DNA from: Castellaniella sp. MT123
GTDB lineage: Bacteria > Pseudomonadota > Gammaproteobacteria > Burkholderiales > Burkholderiaceae_B
Direction of reading: 5' to 3'
Length of the DNA stretch: 64,000 nucleotides
Assembly (NCBI RefSeq): GCF_039614765.1
Contig: NZ_CP154879.1
Coordinates: 3,100,001-3,164,000, forward strand
This document shows positions 28,686 to 38,325 of the stretch, one piece after another. The notes under the pieces are model-generated. The model was not told where the DNA came from, did no database searches, and saw only the letters and a program-made list of their open reading frames with translations. A program made the position numbers and the translations under genes. Positions within the stretch are counted from its first letter, which is position 1. Every line of letters begins with the position of its first letter.

Positions 28686-30020
28686 TCAGGACCGGACCAG
28701 GCTGGGCTGTTTATTGTCGAAACGCCAGCCGGGGATCAGGAACTGCATGCCCACGGAATCGTCCCGGCTGCCCAGGCCTTTTTCCTGGTACAGCGCATGC
28801 GCCCTGGCCAGGCGGTCGGAGTCGATGCGGATGCCGAGGCCGGGCACCTGCGGGACAGCGATCGCGCCATCGATGATGCGCAGCGGATCCGCCGTCAGGT
28901 GCTGGCCGTCCTGCCAGATCCAGTGCGTGTCGATGGCTGTGATGTCGCCGGGCGCCGCAGCCGCGACGTGGGTGAACATGGCCAGCGAAATGTCGAAGTG
29001 GTTGTTGGAATGAGAGCCCCAGGTCAGGCCCCATTCGTGGCACATCTGGGCCACCCGGACGGAGCCCCGCATCGTCCAGAAGTGCGGGTCGGCCAGGGGG
29101 ATGTCCACGGACTGCAGCTGAATCGCATGCATCATCTCGCGCCAGTCGGTCGCGATCATGTTGGTGGCGGTGCGCAGACCGGTCGCACGGCGGAATTCCG
29201 CCATGACCTCCCGGCCCGAATACCCGGATTCCGCGCCGCAGGGGTCTTCCGCGTAGGCCAGGACGTGGTGTTGATCCCGGCACAGGCGGATGGCTTCCCG
29301 CAGGGACCAGGCGCCGTTCGGATCCAGCGTGATGTGCGCATCCGGGAAGTGTTCGGCCAGGGCGGTGACGGCCTCGATTTCGGCGTCGCCCGCCAGGACG
29401 CCGCCCTTCAGTTTGAAATGGCGGAAGCCGTAGCGCGCCCGGGCGGCCTGGGCCAGGCGGACCACGGCGTCGGGGGTCAGGGCTTCCTGGTTGCGCAGGC
29501 GGAACCATTCATCGTCCGCGGCGTCTTCCTGGCGGTAACCCAGCGTCGTCTTGCCCGCGTCACCGATGTAGAACAGATACCCCAGTGCCTCGACCTTGTC
29601 GCGCTGGCGGCCATCGGCCAGCAGCGCGGCCACAGGCACGCCCAGATGCTGGCCGAGCAGATCCAGCAGCGCGGATTCGAGTGCGGTGACGACGTGGACG
29701 CCGGTGCGCAGATCGAAGGTCTGGGTCCCGCGCCGGTCTTCCGTGCCGCCCTGGGTGGCCTTGCGGCAGCGTTCCAGCAGTTCGTTGATCTGGCCGATCG
29801 GTTGTCCGATCAGCTGCCGGCCCAGCCGCTCGATCTCGGCACGGATCTTCTCGCCGCCGGGAACTTCACCCAGGCCCTGGTGGCCGGCGCTATCGTCGAT
29901 CAGGACGATGTTGCGGGTGAAGTAGGGGCCATGCGCGCCGCTGAGGTTCAGCAGCATGCTGTCCTGGCCGGCGACGGGCACGACCGTGACTTTGGTGACC
30001 TGAGGTGTCTGCTGTGTCAT
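28686..30020 (-). CDS. gudD: Glucarate dehydratase
   Basis: A 444-residue enolase-superfamily enzyme of the E. coli GudD type that dehydrates D-glucarate (and L-idarate) to 5-keto-4-deoxy-D-glucarate. Start ATG 30020 ([15 protein letters not shown]). The catalytic pair is in HFKLKGG (K203, K205), metal ligands in DPNGAWS, EDPCGAE and the TNMIATDWR strand, and the general-base His in [15 protein letters not shown]. It lies 23 bases downstream of the aldehyde dehydrogenase gene, so first and last steps of the branch share a transcript. Confidence 0.93.
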   Translation of the reverse strand: MTQQTPQVTKVTVVPVAGQDSMLLNLSGAHGPYFTRNIVLIDDSAGHQGLGEVPGGEKIRAEIERLGRQLIGQPIGQINELLERCRKATQGGTEDRRGTQTFDLRTGVHVVTALESALLDLLGQHLGVPVAALLADGRQRDKVEALGYLFYIGDAGKTTLGYRQEDAADDEWFRLRNQEALTPDAVVRLAQAARARYGFRHFKLKGGVLAGDAEIEAVTALAEHFPDAHITLDPNGAWSLREAIRLCRDQHHVLAYAEDPCGAESGYSGREVMAEFRRATGLRTATNMIATDWREMMHAIQLQSVDIPLADPHFWTMRGSVRVAQMCHEWGLTWGSHSNNHFDISLAMFTHVAAAAPGDITAIDTHWIWQDGQHLTADPLRIIDGAIAVPQVPGLGIRIDSDRLARAHALYQEKGLGSRDDSVGMQFLIPGWRFDNKQPSLVRS

Positions 30021-30043
30021 GGGGATTCCTGCGGAGCTCGTGT

Positions 30044-31612
30044 TCAACGTTCGGATCGGTTGATGTGCCAGGGATTGGTCGCCTGAAGGGCGGCGGGCAG
30101 TAGCGCGTCGGGAATGTCCTGATAGCACACGGGACGCAGGAACCGGCGAATGGCCAGGGTGCCGACCGAGGTCGTACGGCTGTCGGACGTGGCGGGGTAG
30201 GGGCCGCCATGCACCATTGCATCGCAGACCTCGACCCCCGTCGGGAAGCCGTTGGCCAGGATGCGGCCCGCCTTCAGTTCCAGGATCGGGATCAGGGCGG
30301 CCGCGAGCGCGTCGTCCGGACCGGATTCCAGGTGGATCGTCGCCGTCAGCTGGCCTTCCAGTGCCTGCGCCAGGGCCGTGAATTCCGCCGCGTCCGCGCA
30401 GCGCACGATCAGAGAACTGGCGCCGAAGACTTCCGCGCCCAGGCCCTCCGGGTCGGCCAGAAAGGCCTGTGCCGTCGTCACCGCGAGATTGGCCTGGCAG
30501 TGAGCGGGCGTCTCGTCGGAAGTGCCTCGCGCCAGGCCGTCGACAGCCGGGTGCGCCAGCAGGCGCTCGACACCGGTACGGTAGGCGCGGGCGATGCCTG
30601 GGGTGAGCATGGTGGCAGCCGGTGCCGCCCGGACGTTACCGCTGACCTGTGCGATGAAACGGTCCAGATCCGGGCCGTTCAGGGCGATGACCAGGCCGGG
30701 GTTCGTGCACAGCTGTCCGGCGCTGCCCAGCAGCGAGACCGAAAACTGGTCGGCCAGCGTCGTGGTGCGCGCGGCCAGGGCGCCGGGCAGCAGGTAGACC
30801 GGGTTGGTGCTGCTCATTTCCGCGTAGACGGGGATCGGCACGGGGCGCTGGGCGGCGGCGTGCATCAGGGCAATGCCGCCCTGGCGCGAACCGGTGAACC
30901 CCACCGCCTGAATACCGGGATGGCGCACCAGCGACAGGCCCAGTTCGATGCCTGGGCCGGCGAGCAAGGAGAACACGCCTTCATGGAGCTGGCACTGCTG
31001 GACAGCGGCGCGGATCGCCTGACCGACGAGTTCCGACGTGCCGGGGTGGGCCGGGTGCGCCTTGACGACGACCGGTGCGCCCGCAGCCAGAGCCGAGGCG
31101 GTATCGCCGCCCGCCACCGAGAACGCCAGCGGGAAATTGCTGGAACCGAAAACGGCGACGGGGCCCAGTGGAATGTGCCGCGTGCGCAGGTCGCTGCGCG
31201 GCGCGGGCTTGCGGTCGGGCAAGGCATGATCGATGCGGGCATCGATCCAGTCGCCGTCGCGCACTACCCGGGCGAACAGACGCAATTGGTTGACTGTGCG
31301 GCCGCGTTCGCCTTCCAGGCGGGGGCGGGGCAGACCCGTTTCCAGCATGGCGCGTTCGATCAATTCGTCGCCCAGATCCAGGATGGCTTGTGCGATCGCC
31401 TCCAGGAAGGTCGCCCGATGTTCGAGCGTGGTTTCCCGATAGCTGGCGAATGCCTGGGTGGCCAGGCCGACGGCCTGGTCGACCTGGCGGGCGTCGGCGC
31501 CTTTCCAGGCGGGAGACAGGGTCTGGCCGGTGGCCGGATTGACCGCCTGGAAAGCCTCGCCGGCGCCAGGGATGTTTTGTTTGCCGATGAGTTGCATGCC
31601 GATGATGGGCAT
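30044..31612 (-). CDS. 2-oxoglutarate semialdehyde dehydrogenase
   Basis: A 522-residue NAD(P)-dependent aldehyde dehydrogenase of the KGSADH (2,5-dioxovalerate dehydrogenase) group, which yields 2-oxoglutarate in the last step. Catalytic Cys302 in [12 protein letters not shown] and Glu265 in [34 protein letters not shown] is the characteristic coenzyme-site stretch of this group. The ATG at 31612 has GGAG eight bases upstream. An operator copy lies 36 bases upstream. First gene of a unit with gudD. Confidence 0.9.
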   Translation of the reverse strand: MPIIGMQLIGKQNIPGAGEAFQAVNPATGQTLSPAWKGADARQVDQAVGLATQAFASYRETTLEHRATFLEAIAQAILDLGDELIERAMLETGLPRPRLEGERGRTVNQLRLFARVVRDGDWIDARIDHALPDRKPAPRSDLRTRHIPLGPVAVFGSSNFPLAFSVAGGDTASALAAGAPVVVKAHPAHPGTSELVGQAIRAAVQQCQLHEGVFSLLAGPGIELGLSLVRHPGIQAVGFTGSRQGGIALMHAAAQRPVPIPVYAEMSSTNPVYLLPGALAARTTTLADQFSVSLLGSAGQLCTNPGLVIALNGPDLDRFIAQVSGNVRAAPAATMLTPGIARAYRTGVERLLAHPAVDGLARGTSDETPAHCQANLAVTTAQAFLADPEGLGAEVFGASSLIVRCADAAEFTALAQALEGQLTATIHLESGPDDALAAALIPILELKAGRILANGFPTGVEVCDAMVHGGPYPATSDSRTTSVGTLAIRRFLRPVCYQDIPDALLPAALQATNPWHINRSER

Positions 31613-31647
31613 AGGGAAATCTCCGTGGAGTTCAATTTCACAGGTAA

Positions 31648-31660
31648 GTTATCATACAAC
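31648..31660 (-). promoter_or_regulatory. Aldarate-regulon operator copy 3
   Basis: On the minus strand GTTGTATGATAAC, identical to the copy upstream of kdgD. It lies 36 bases before the aldehyde dehydrogenase ATG, with TATGAT oriented toward that gene. Confidence 0.7.
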
Positions 31661-31903
31661 GTATGTGGTGCCGCGTGAGGATTTCCTGGGCGCCACGATC
31701 GTCAGGCGTCAGCCAGGTGGCGTTTCATCCAGCCGTTTTCAGTGTCGACAAACAGTAGAGAAAACCCTTAATGGAAATCCCTAGGTTTGGAGGAGTAGCG
31801 GTTAAATATCTTCATTTCCTAGTCATCTAGCATGATCTGCAGGCGTGTTCCTGCGGTCTCGAGTGGTGATGGCAATCCCTGGCTTGTGCAGGCTTCCATA
31901 ATA

Positions 31904-31916
31904 CTTATATGATGAC
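31904..31916 (+). promoter_or_regulatory. Aldarate-regulon operator copy 4
   Basis: CTTATATGATGAC, one mismatch to the consensus at the first base. It lies upstream of the transporter remnant and 266 bases before the lactonase ATG. With the remnant between them, it is the only copy distant from its target gene. Confidence 0.6.
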
Positions 31917-32012
31917 TTATGAGTAATGACGAGCCGTCAGCGCCACCCACTCTGGAAGTGTTCAGTACGTCGCATTTTCGTCGGGATGCGATTTTTCATT
32001 TGGTTCTGTTCG

Positions 32013-32087
32013 ATGTCTTATCAATTCGATTTCCTGGCAGTGCTGCAGCACTGGCCCATGTTACTGCAGGGCATGAAAACCACACTC
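32013..32087 (+). pseudogene. Remnant: N-terminus of amino-acid-type ABC permease
   Basis: Starting at ATG 32013 the frame reads MSYQFDFLAVLQHWPMLLQG and then MKTTL, which is how polar-amino-acid (HisM/GltJ-type) ABC permeases begin. The similarity stops where the first TM helix should continue (TL-LLS), and the frame then runs into unrelated residues and ends at 32174. Only about 25 codons of an expected 220-240 remain. I recognise this by pattern only; a protein search would settle it. Confidence 0.6.
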
Positions 32088-32091
32088 GATC

Positions 32092-32178
32092 CGTACCAAT
32101 TTGAAAAACGGAAAACTGAACGGATTCTACAAACAATACAACGGTGTCGATCTGCCCAAAAAAATCACAGGTGAATGA
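32092..32178 (+). pseudogene. Remnant: C-terminus of amino-acid-type ABC binding protein
   Basis: In another frame, ending in TGA at 32176-32178, the bases encode NLKNGKLNGFYKQYNGVDLP followed by KKITGE. This is the usual tail of a family 3 (amino-acid-type) periplasmic binding protein, as in L..NGTLN.LYKKYNGVDLP. It begins within five bases of the end of the permease head. The lactonase gene starts three bases after this stop, so the lost binding protein was once co-transcribed with it. A deletion between the two transporter genes explains both pieces. Confidence 0.6.
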
Positions 32179-32181
32179 AAC

Positions 32182-33114
32182 ATGTGGGAAGAAAGCGAAC
32201 GGTATCCAGACCCTCGTATCGAGATCATCCATCCCGATTTTGAAAAATATCGTCTGTTCAACGCCGCCGTGGAACGCCTGGCGACCGGAACCCGCTGGGG
32301 GGAAGGGCCGGTCTGGTTTCCCGCAGGGCGCTATCTGTTATGGAGCGATCTTCCCAACGAGCGGATCCTGAAGTGGGAAGAAAGCGACGGCCATGTGTCG
32401 ATCTTTCGGTCGCCCAGCAACATTGCCAATGGCAATACGCGTGATCGTCAGGGGCGGCTGGTCAGTTGCGAACATCTCGGGCGCCGTGTCACGCGCACGG
32501 AACACGATGGTTCCATCACGGTTCTGGCGGACTCGTTCGAAGGACGGCCCCTGAATTCCCCCAACGACGTGGTCGTCAGTTCGGATGGTTCGGTCTGGTT
32601 CAGCGATCCGCCGTTTGGTCTGCATGGACGCTACGAGGGAACCGTCGAGACGCCGCAGCTTCCCCCCAGCCTGTACCGGATTGACGGACAGACCGGCGTG
32701 CTGCACCTGGTGTTCGCCGACATGGCGGGCCCCAATGGCCTCTGTTTTTCTCCTGACGAGTCCAAACTGTATGTGGTTGACTCCAGGGCCAGGCCCCATC
32801 GCCTGATTTACGCGTTCGATGTCGGCCCGGATTGGCAGCTGTCCGGCCGCCAGGCCCTGATCGATTGCGGGCCGGGGACGTCGGACGGTATCCGTTGCGA
32901 TGAGGATGGGAACCTCTGGTGCGGCTGGGGCATGGGTTCGGATTCCCTGGATGGGGTGCGGATATTCAATCCGGCCGGGGAACCGATCGGGCATATCCAT
33001 TTGCCGGAACGATGCGCCAATATCTGCTTTGGCGGATCAAAAGGCAATCGCCTCTTCATGGCGGCCGGGAAGAACTTGTATGGCCTCTTCGTCAACACCC
33101 GTGGGGCCGTCTGA
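32182..33114 (+). CDS. SMP-30/gluconolactonase-type aldarolactonase
   Basis: A 310-residue six-bladed propeller hydrolase. The metal ligands of the SMP-30 family are visible: E41 in RWGEGPVWF, Asn in NSPNDVVVSSDG, Asn in GPNGLCFSPD and Asp in TSDGIRCDEDG. In this context it should hydrolyse the glucaro- or galactarolactone made by Udh to the free aldarate. Close relatives act on many sugar lactones, so the substrate is inferred. It is followed after 70 bases by the galactarate dehydratase gene. Transcription would have to come through the transporter remnant from operator copy 4. Confidence 0.85.
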   Translation: MWEESERYPDPRIEIIHPDFEKYRLFNAAVERLATGTRWGEGPVWFPAGRYLLWSDLPNERILKWEESDGHVSIFRSPSNIANGNTRDRQGRLVSCEHLGRRVTRTEHDGSITVLADSFEGRPLNSPNDVVVSSDGSVWFSDPPFGLHGRYEGTVETPQLPPSLYRIDGQTGVLHLVFADMAGPNGLCFSPDESKLYVVDSRARPHRLIYAFDVGPDWQLSGRQALIDCGPGTSDGIRCDEDGNLWCGWGMGSDSLDGVRIFNPAGEPIGHIHLPERCANICFGGSKGNRLFMAAGKNLYGLFVNTRGAV

Positions 33115-33184
33115 ATTGCTTGCGGCAGTGATTCTGCCGTAGTTCGTGTTGGTTTTGATAATCTGCCTCGGAGAGTAACTCATC

Positions 33185-34375
33185 ATGTCTACCCCTGAAT
33201 CCGCCTCGTTCGCCGCTCCTGCCGGTGCCGCCTCGGCCGCCGACGGAAGCGGTGACCGTGTTGTCTGGATCAAGCTGTCGCTGGCCTTTCTGCCGCTGCC
33301 GACACCCATCAGCGACGCCAAAGTCTTCACCGGTCGCCAGAAGCCGCTGACCGAAGTCGCCATGATTTTCTGCGAGATCCGCACCCGCGATGGCCACGAA
33401 GGCCTCGGGTTCGCGTATTCGAAGCGGGCGGGCGGCCCGGGTATGTATGCCCATGCCAAAGAGATCGCGCCGACCCTGCTGGGCGAGGATCCCAGCGATA
33501 TCCAGCGGCTCTGGGAACGGCTGTCCTGGGCCGGCGCGTCCGTGGGCCGCAGCGGCCTGACCGTGCAGGCCATCGCCCCGTTCGACATCGCCTTGTGGGA
33601 CATGAAGGCCAAGCGCGCCGGCCTGCCGCTGGCGAAATTGCTGGGCGCACATCGGGATTCGGTGCGCCTGTACAACACCTCGGGAGGCTTCCTGTCCACG
33701 CCGCTGGATCAGGTGCTGGACAATGTGGATGCTTCGCGGGCCCGTGGCATCGGCGGCATCAAGATCAAGGTCGGCCATCCGGACCATGCGGTCGATCTGC
33801 AGCGTGTCGATGCGGTGCGCAAGAAGCTGGGCGACAGCTTCCCGCTGATGGTCGATGCCAATCAGCAATGGGACCGGATGACGGCGGCCCGCATGTGCCG
33901 GGTGCTGGAACAGTACGGCCTGACCTGGATCGAGGAACCGCTGGACGCCTATGACGTCCAGGGCCACGCGGCGCTGGCGGCAACGTTCGACACGCCGATC
34001 GCCACCGGCGAGATGCTCACCAGCTTTCGCGAGCATGCGGAACTGATCGAGGCCCATGCGTCGGACTTCTTTCAGCCCGACGCGCCCCGTGTCGGCGGCA
34101 TCACGCAGTTCCTGAAGATCATGCAGCTGGCCGACTATCACGGCCTGAGCATGGCGCCGCACTTCGCCATGGAAGTCCACCTGCATCTGGCGGCCGCCTA
34201 TCCGCGCGAACCCTGGCTGGAACACTTCGAATGGCTGGAGCCGCTGTTCAACGAGCGTCTGGTGATGAAGGACGGGCGCATGCTGGTCCCGAATCGACCT
34301 GGCCTGGGCTTCACCCTCAGCGATCAGGCGCGCGCCTGGACGACGGAAACCGCCGAGTGCGGCAAGCGCCCTTGA
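33185..34375 (+). CDS. L-talarate/galactarate dehydratase
   Basis: A 396-residue enolase-superfamily enzyme of the mandelate racemase subgroup. Markers of the TalrD/GalrD branch: GLGFAYSKRAGGPGMYAHAKE in the capping domain, the KIKV catalytic lysine motif, metal ligands in MVDANQQWD, WIEEPLD and ATGEML, and the general-base His in MAPHFAMEVHLHLAAAYP. It would convert galactarate (from galacturonate) to 5-keto-4-deoxyglucarate, complementing GudD, which handles glucarate. Last gene of the lactonase unit; a clear terminator follows. Confidence 0.88.
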   Translation: MSTPESASFAAPAGAASAADGSGDRVVWIKLSLAFLPLPTPISDAKVFTGRQKPLTEVAMIFCEIRTRDGHEGLGFAYSKRAGGPGMYAHAKEIAPTLLGEDPSDIQRLWERLSWAGASVGRSGLTVQAIAPFDIALWDMKAKRAGLPLAKLLGAHRDSVRLYNTSGGFLSTPLDQVLDNVDASRARGIGGIKIKVGHPDHAVDLQRVDAVRKKLGDSFPLMVDANQQWDRMTAARMCRVLEQYGLTWIEEPLDAYDVQGHAALAATFDTPIATGEMLTSFREHAELIEAHASDFFQPDAPRVGGITQFLKIMQLADYHGLSMAPHFAMEVHLHLAAAYPREPWLEHFEWLEPLFNERLVMKDGRMLVPNRPGLGFTLSDQARAWTTETAECGKRP

Positions 34376-34396
34376 TCGTTTGCTGACGGGAACCGG

Positions 34397-34431
34397 AAGG
34401 GGCGGCGATGAGCCGCCCTTTCGTTTTTTTT
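34397..34431 (+). terminator. Rho-independent terminator after galactarate dehydratase
   Basis: Stem GGGCGGC (34400-34406) with GCCGCCC (34412-34418), five-base loop, flanked by A-rich/T-rich ends and a run of T's broken by CG. It ends the lactonase-dehydratase unit. Confidence 0.9.
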
Positions 34432-34525
34432 GAACCGCCCTTGCAGTGTCAAGCGGAGGGAGCGAACCCGTGTGCCGCAGCAGACCCGTGCCGCGTCAGT
34501 GTATCGCCCGCGTGTGTCGAGTGCT

Positions 34526-35416
34526 TCAGCGCTGGATGTTCAGTGTCATCCCGACGCTCAGTGTTTCACCAGGATCCAGTGTGATGAGCCCGGTCCCCGG
34601 GGCGCCGGCCGCCGCCAGATTGACCGCGTCGCAGACATGGGTGGCGGGCTCCACGCACAGGTAGCGCCCGGCGTTGCAGTGCAGAACGACGTGATCCAGT
34701 GGACCCCGGACCCGCAGGGCCAGGCCCGGGCCGGATGGCCATTGGATCGCGGCATGACCCGACCAGCCTGACAGGAAGGCGGTCCAGGTGGTGTCGGTGC
34801 GCTGCCAGGAATCCTGGCGATTAGGTCTGGGAAAGAGCGCCAGTTCCTGTTCATGTGCCCAGTCGGTGGTGGCATCCAGCCGCGTGCCGCAGGCCGTGAA
34901 ATAGGGGTGCAGACCCAGGCCCGCCGGCATGCGTCGGGGATCCTGATTGCGCAGGGCAAGCTCGATATCCAGACCTTCAACCGACAGCCGGATGGTCTGG
35001 CGCAGGGACCAGGCCCAGGGCCAGCCATCGTCCCCCGCCGGATGGTGGACTTCCAGCACGGCCAGATCCGCTTCCGTCTGGATCACATTCCAGGCCATGC
35101 GTTGTGCTTGCCCATGCAGGGCATGCGGGTGACCGGGCAGCGGATCGACTTTCAGAGTCCGGCCTTCCCAGCGCAGGCGGGCGTCGCGAATGCGGTTGGA
35201 AAAGGGGGCCAGGGGAAACAGGCCGCCTTTGGGCCATTCGTGCGCCGGCCAGTTAGTGGCTTCGATGGGCACCAGCCATTCGCGGGGCCCTTCAGGCAGA
35301 TCGGTGGTCCAGTTCAGGATGCGGCCGCCTGCGGCGGGCGCTACCCGGACCCGATGCGGACCCTGGTTCAGGGTCAGGCATCGGTCCGGCTCGGCGTCCA
35401 TCCAGGGGGGCATCAT
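34526..35416 (-). CDS. Aldose 1-epimerase family protein
   Basis: A 296-residue galactose-mutarotase-like protein. Seen: GGLFPLAPFSNRIRDARLRW (substrate arginine), HALHGQAQRMAW (first catalytic His region), GLGLHPYF (second His) and a Glu near the C-terminus (CVEPATHVCDAVN). It would speed anomer interconversion of imported hexuronates before Udh, which acts on a specific ring form. It is the last gene of the ABC importer unit, 15 bases behind the second permease gene. The ATG at 35416 is used; ATG 35401 is equally possible. Confidence 0.85.
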   Translation of the reverse strand: MMPPWMDAEPDRCLTLNQGPHRVRVAPAAGGRILNWTTDLPEGPREWLVPIEATNWPAHEWPKGGLFPLAPFSNRIRDARLRWEGRTLKVDPLPGHPHALHGQAQRMAWNVIQTEADLAVLEVHHPAGDDGWPWAWSLRQTIRLSVEGLDIELALRNQDPRRMPAGLGLHPYFTACGTRLDATTDWAHEQELALFPRPNRQDSWQRTDTTWTAFLSGWSGHAAIQWPSGPGLALRVRGPLDHVVLHCNAGRYLCVEPATHVCDAVNLAAAGAPGTGLITLDPGETLSVGMTLNIQR

Positions 35417-35431
35417 GGCCGGTTGTCCCGG

Positions 35432-36298
35432 TCATGCCTCACGTGGCGCATCCTTGACCCGGCTGACCAGTTGGGTCGGGCTGACGAAGCGCAGGGCGAT
35501 CAACACCCAGACCATGGTGATGGCCATGTAGATCATGGCCATGGCGTCGATCGCCTGCGGTGCCCGCACCCCCGTCGAGAAGACGGCATAGTACAGGGCG
35601 ACCACCAGTGTCTGGGAGTCGGGTCCGGCCGTGAAGAAGGTCAGTTCGAACATGCTGATGGTGCGCACCAGCACCAGCAATCCCGCAGCCAGCATGCCGG
35701 GCACCAGCAGGGGCGTCAGCACGTGGCGGAAATACTGATAGGTGTTGGCGCCGAAGATCCGCGCGGCGGATTCCAGGCCTGGGTCGATCTGTTCGATGAA
35801 GGGGGTCATGACCAGGATCACGAAGGGCAGGGCAGGCACCAGGTTCGACAGGATGACCCCCGCCAGGGTGCCGCCCACACCGACCTGATACATGGCCGTG
35901 GCCATCGGAATCCCGTAAGTGACGGGTGGGATCAGCATGGGGATGATGATCAGCAGCATCACCAGCCGCTTGCCCGGGAAGTTGGCGCGGGCCAATGCGT
36001 AGGCCGCCGGCACCCCCAGCGCGATCGAGAGGACGACGACCGAAACGACGACTTCGAGCGTGACCAGCAGGATGTGGCTCAGCTGGAATTCATCCCACGC
36101 GCGGCCGTACCAGCCCAGCGTGAAGCCTTCCGGCAGCAGGGTTCCGAACCAGCGGGTGGCGATGGAATTCACCACCACCGTGGCGATCATGAAGACCACG
36201 TTCAGCAGAAAGAACCCCATGACGGTCCAGACTGTGGCGCGCCACAGCCAGCCCCAGCGTCGGCGGCCGCCAGGCGCGGTATGTGTGTTGACGTTCAT
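35432..36298 (-). CDS. ABC transporter permease 2 (PotC/iron-type)
   Basis: A 288-residue inner-membrane permease, started at ATG 36298 (MNVNTHTAPG) four bases beyond the stop of permease 1. About six TM helices; the coupling loop reads ESAARIFGANTYQYFRHVLTPLLVPG (EAA-like). It resembles the second permease of spermidine/putrescine or Fe(III)-type importers. Context (operator copy at 39597, mutarotase, dehydratases) suggests that the cargo is a hexuronate or aldarate. Confidence 0.88.
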   Translation of the reverse strand: MNVNTHTAPGGRRRWGWLWRATVWTVMGFFLLNVVFMIATVVVNSIATRWFGTLLPEGFTLGWYGRAWDEFQLSHILLVTLEVVVSVVVLSIALGVPAAYALARANFPGKRLVMLLIIIPMLIPPVTYGIPMATAMYQVGVGGTLAGVILSNLVPALPFVILVMTPFIEQIDPGLESAARIFGANTYQYFRHVLTPLLVPGMLAAGLLVLVRTISMFELTFFTAGPDSQTLVVALYYAVFSTGVRAPQAIDAMAMIYMAITMVWVLIALRFVSPTQLVSRVKDAPREA

Positions 36299-36302
36299 GT
36301 GT

Positions 36303-37178
36303 TTACCCCTTGCCACTGGTGGCCGGCCCGGTATAGAAAGCCCGCCGGAACGCGAAGATTGCGCAAACGATGAGCAACTGCGCAAAACCCATCACGATGG
36401 CGATCGCCGACGCCATGCCGTAGTCGTACTGTTCGAAGGCTGCCTCGTAGGCGGCGATGGATATCACCCGAGTGGGGCCCGCCGGCGCGCCCAGCAGGAT
36501 CGCGGACGGGAAGACCGCGAAGGTCTGCACGAAGGACAGAGCGGCGGCCATGCTCAGGCCGGGCACCAGCAGCGGCAGGTAGATCAGGCGGAACTGCTGC
36601 CAGCTATTGGCGCCCAGCGTACCCGCGGCCTTGGCCAGCGTCGGGTCGATGCCCGAGATGTACGAAAGCGTCAGCAGAAAGACAAACGGAAAGTCGGAGA
36701 TCACCAGGGAGATCAGCACGCCCCAGTAGTTATGTGTCAGCCGGACTTCGGGTGTGTACAGATGCAGGGCGTGCACCGCCTGCGAGAACCAGCCTGACGG
36801 GCCGAAGTACGTCAGCATCCCGTCGGCGATCAGCACGGTTCCCAGGGTGATGGGGATGACCAGAATGGTGGTGACGATGCGCTGCTTGCGGCTGTTGCGG
36901 CGCAGGGAGAACGCAACTGGGACGGCCATCCCGACGTTGATCAGCGTCGCCGGCGCGGCGAGCTTGAAGGTGGCCCACAGCGTGCCCCATTCGGTCGACG
37001 TCGTGAAGAAGTGAATATAGTTGGCCCAGATGTTGGTGCCTTCCATGGGCTGGAATGAAATGACCACGCCGTACAGGAATGGATAGACAAAGAGCGCCAG
37101 CAGCAGCACGACTGCGGGGGCGACCAGCCAGCCCCGGCGATCCCCTCTGGGTGCCAGGGAGAGATCTGCGGCGCTCAT
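36303..37178 (-). CDS. ABC transporter permease 1 (PotB/iron-type)
   Basis: A 291-residue permease with about six TM helices. The N-terminus [17 protein letters not shown] precedes TM1 (VLLLALFVYPFLYGVVISF). The coupling loop is KAAGTLGANSWQQFRLIYLPLLVPG. The start overlaps the ATPase stop by four bases. It pairs with the following permease to form the channel. Confidence 0.9.
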   Translation of the reverse strand: MSAADLSLAPRGDRRGWLVAPAVVLLLALFVYPFLYGVVISFQPMEGTNIWANYIHFFTTSTEWGTLWATFKLAAPATLINVGMAVPVAFSLRRNSRKQRIVTTILVIPITLGTVLIADGMLTYFGPSGWFSQAVHALHLYTPEVRLTHNYWGVLISLVISDFPFVFLLTLSYISGIDPTLAKAAGTLGANSWQQFRLIYLPLLVPGLSMAAALSFVQTFAVFPSAILLGAPAGPTRVISIAAYEAAFEQYDYGMASAIAIVMGFAQLLIVCAIFAFRRAFYTGPATSGKG

Positions 37179-38263
37179 GCGGCCTCCGCATAGGCAAGCA
37201 CCCGATCGGCAGGAATATGCAGGCGGATCCGGTCGCCGGGCTGGAAGTTGCCGCCGATGCGCACGAACAGTTCGCCGATTTCGCTGTTCACGACCAGCAG
37301 CGAACTGCGTCCGCCGAACTCGATGTGCTGGACGGTGGTGTCGATGCAGTTGTCCTGGCCATCGGCCGCGACCTCGAAATCGTCGGGCCTCATGGCGACG
37401 GCCACGGTCTGCGTGTCCGTCGGCACCGACATCGCCTCGCCGTTGAGTCGGACCGGTCCCTGAGTGACCGTGATCCGGTCGCCTTCCTGACGGGTAACCT
37501 GGAAGGGCAGCACGTTGCGATAGCCCATGAAGCGCGCGACGTGCAGATTGCGCGGGCGGCCGTAGACTTCGCGCGGGGTGCCGACCTGCTGGACGCTGCC
37601 TGCGCGCATCACGACGATCCGGTCGGCCATCGACAGGGCCTCGTCCTGGTCGTGGGTGACGTAGATCGTGGCGCGTTCCAGCTGGCGGTGAATGCGGCGG
37701 ATTTCCGCGCGCATCTCGACTCGCAGCTTGGCGTCCAGGTTGGACAGAGGTTCGTCCATCAGGATCACGGGCGGCTCGATGACGATGGCGCGCGCGATGG
37801 CGACTCGCTGCTGCTGCCCGCCCGAGAGCTGACCGGGCAGTTTGGATTCGTGCCCTTCGAGCTGGACCAGCGTCAGCGCGGCCTTGACCCGGCTGGTGAT
37901 CTCGTGCTTTGGTACGCCGCGCATACGCAGGCCGAAGCCGACGTTGTCGAGAACGCTCATGTGCGGAAAGAGGGCGTAATTCTGGAAGACCATGCCGAAC
38001 CCACGCCGTTCAGGAGGCAGCACGTCGATTCGTGTGTCGTCCAGCCAGATACTGCCGGAGCTGAGTTCGGCCAGTCCGGCCAGGCAGTTCAGCGCTGTCG
38101 ATTTGCCGCAGCCCGATGGGCCCAGCAGCGCGATGAACTCGCCGCGCCGGATGTCGAGACTGAGGTCGCGCAGGGCGGCGACATTGGAACCCGATGCCGT
38201 GGCGTACTGTCGTCCGACGCCATCCAGGCGCAGCTGTTGGAAATTTTCGTTCATGTGCAACAT
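37175..38263 (-). CDS. ABC transporter ATP-binding protein (PotA-type)
   Basis: A 362-residue ATPase: Walker [11 protein letters not shown]-loop [12 protein letters not shown], signature [14 protein letters not shown], Walker [15 protein letters not shown]-loop VTHDQDEA, then a C-terminal TOBE domain from about 240 ([10 protein letters not shown]). This is the PotA/UgpC-like architecture with a regulatory domain. It begins 62 bases after the binding-protein gene. Confidence 0.92.
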   Translation of the reverse strand: MLHMNENFQQLRLDGVGRQYATASGSNVAALRDLSLDIRRGEFIALLGPSGCGKSTALNCLAGLAELSSGSIWLDDTRIDVLPPERRGFGMVFQNYALFPHMSVLDNVGFGLRMRGVPKHEITSRVKAALTLVQLEGHESKLPGQLSGGQQQRVAIARAIVIEPPVILMDEPLSNLDAKLRVEMRAEIRRIHRQLERATIYVTHDQDEALSMADRIVVMRAGSVQQVGTPREVYGRPRNLHVARFMGYRNVLPFQVTRQEGDRITVTQGPVRLNGEAMSVPTDTQTVAVAMRPDDFEVAADGQDNCIDTTVQHIEFGGRSSLLVVNSEIGELFVRIGGNFQPGDRIRLHIPADRVLAYAEAA

Positions 38264-38325
38264 CCAGGGGAAAACAGGCCGCCCGCGTCCGGACAGGTGG
38301 ATGCGGGCGGGTGATCAGGCCAGGT

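Noticed and set aside
31919-32104. Small ORF starting MSNDEPSAPPT just after operator copy 4
   Set aside because: No ribosome site, no recognisable family; it overlaps the permease remnant in another frame.
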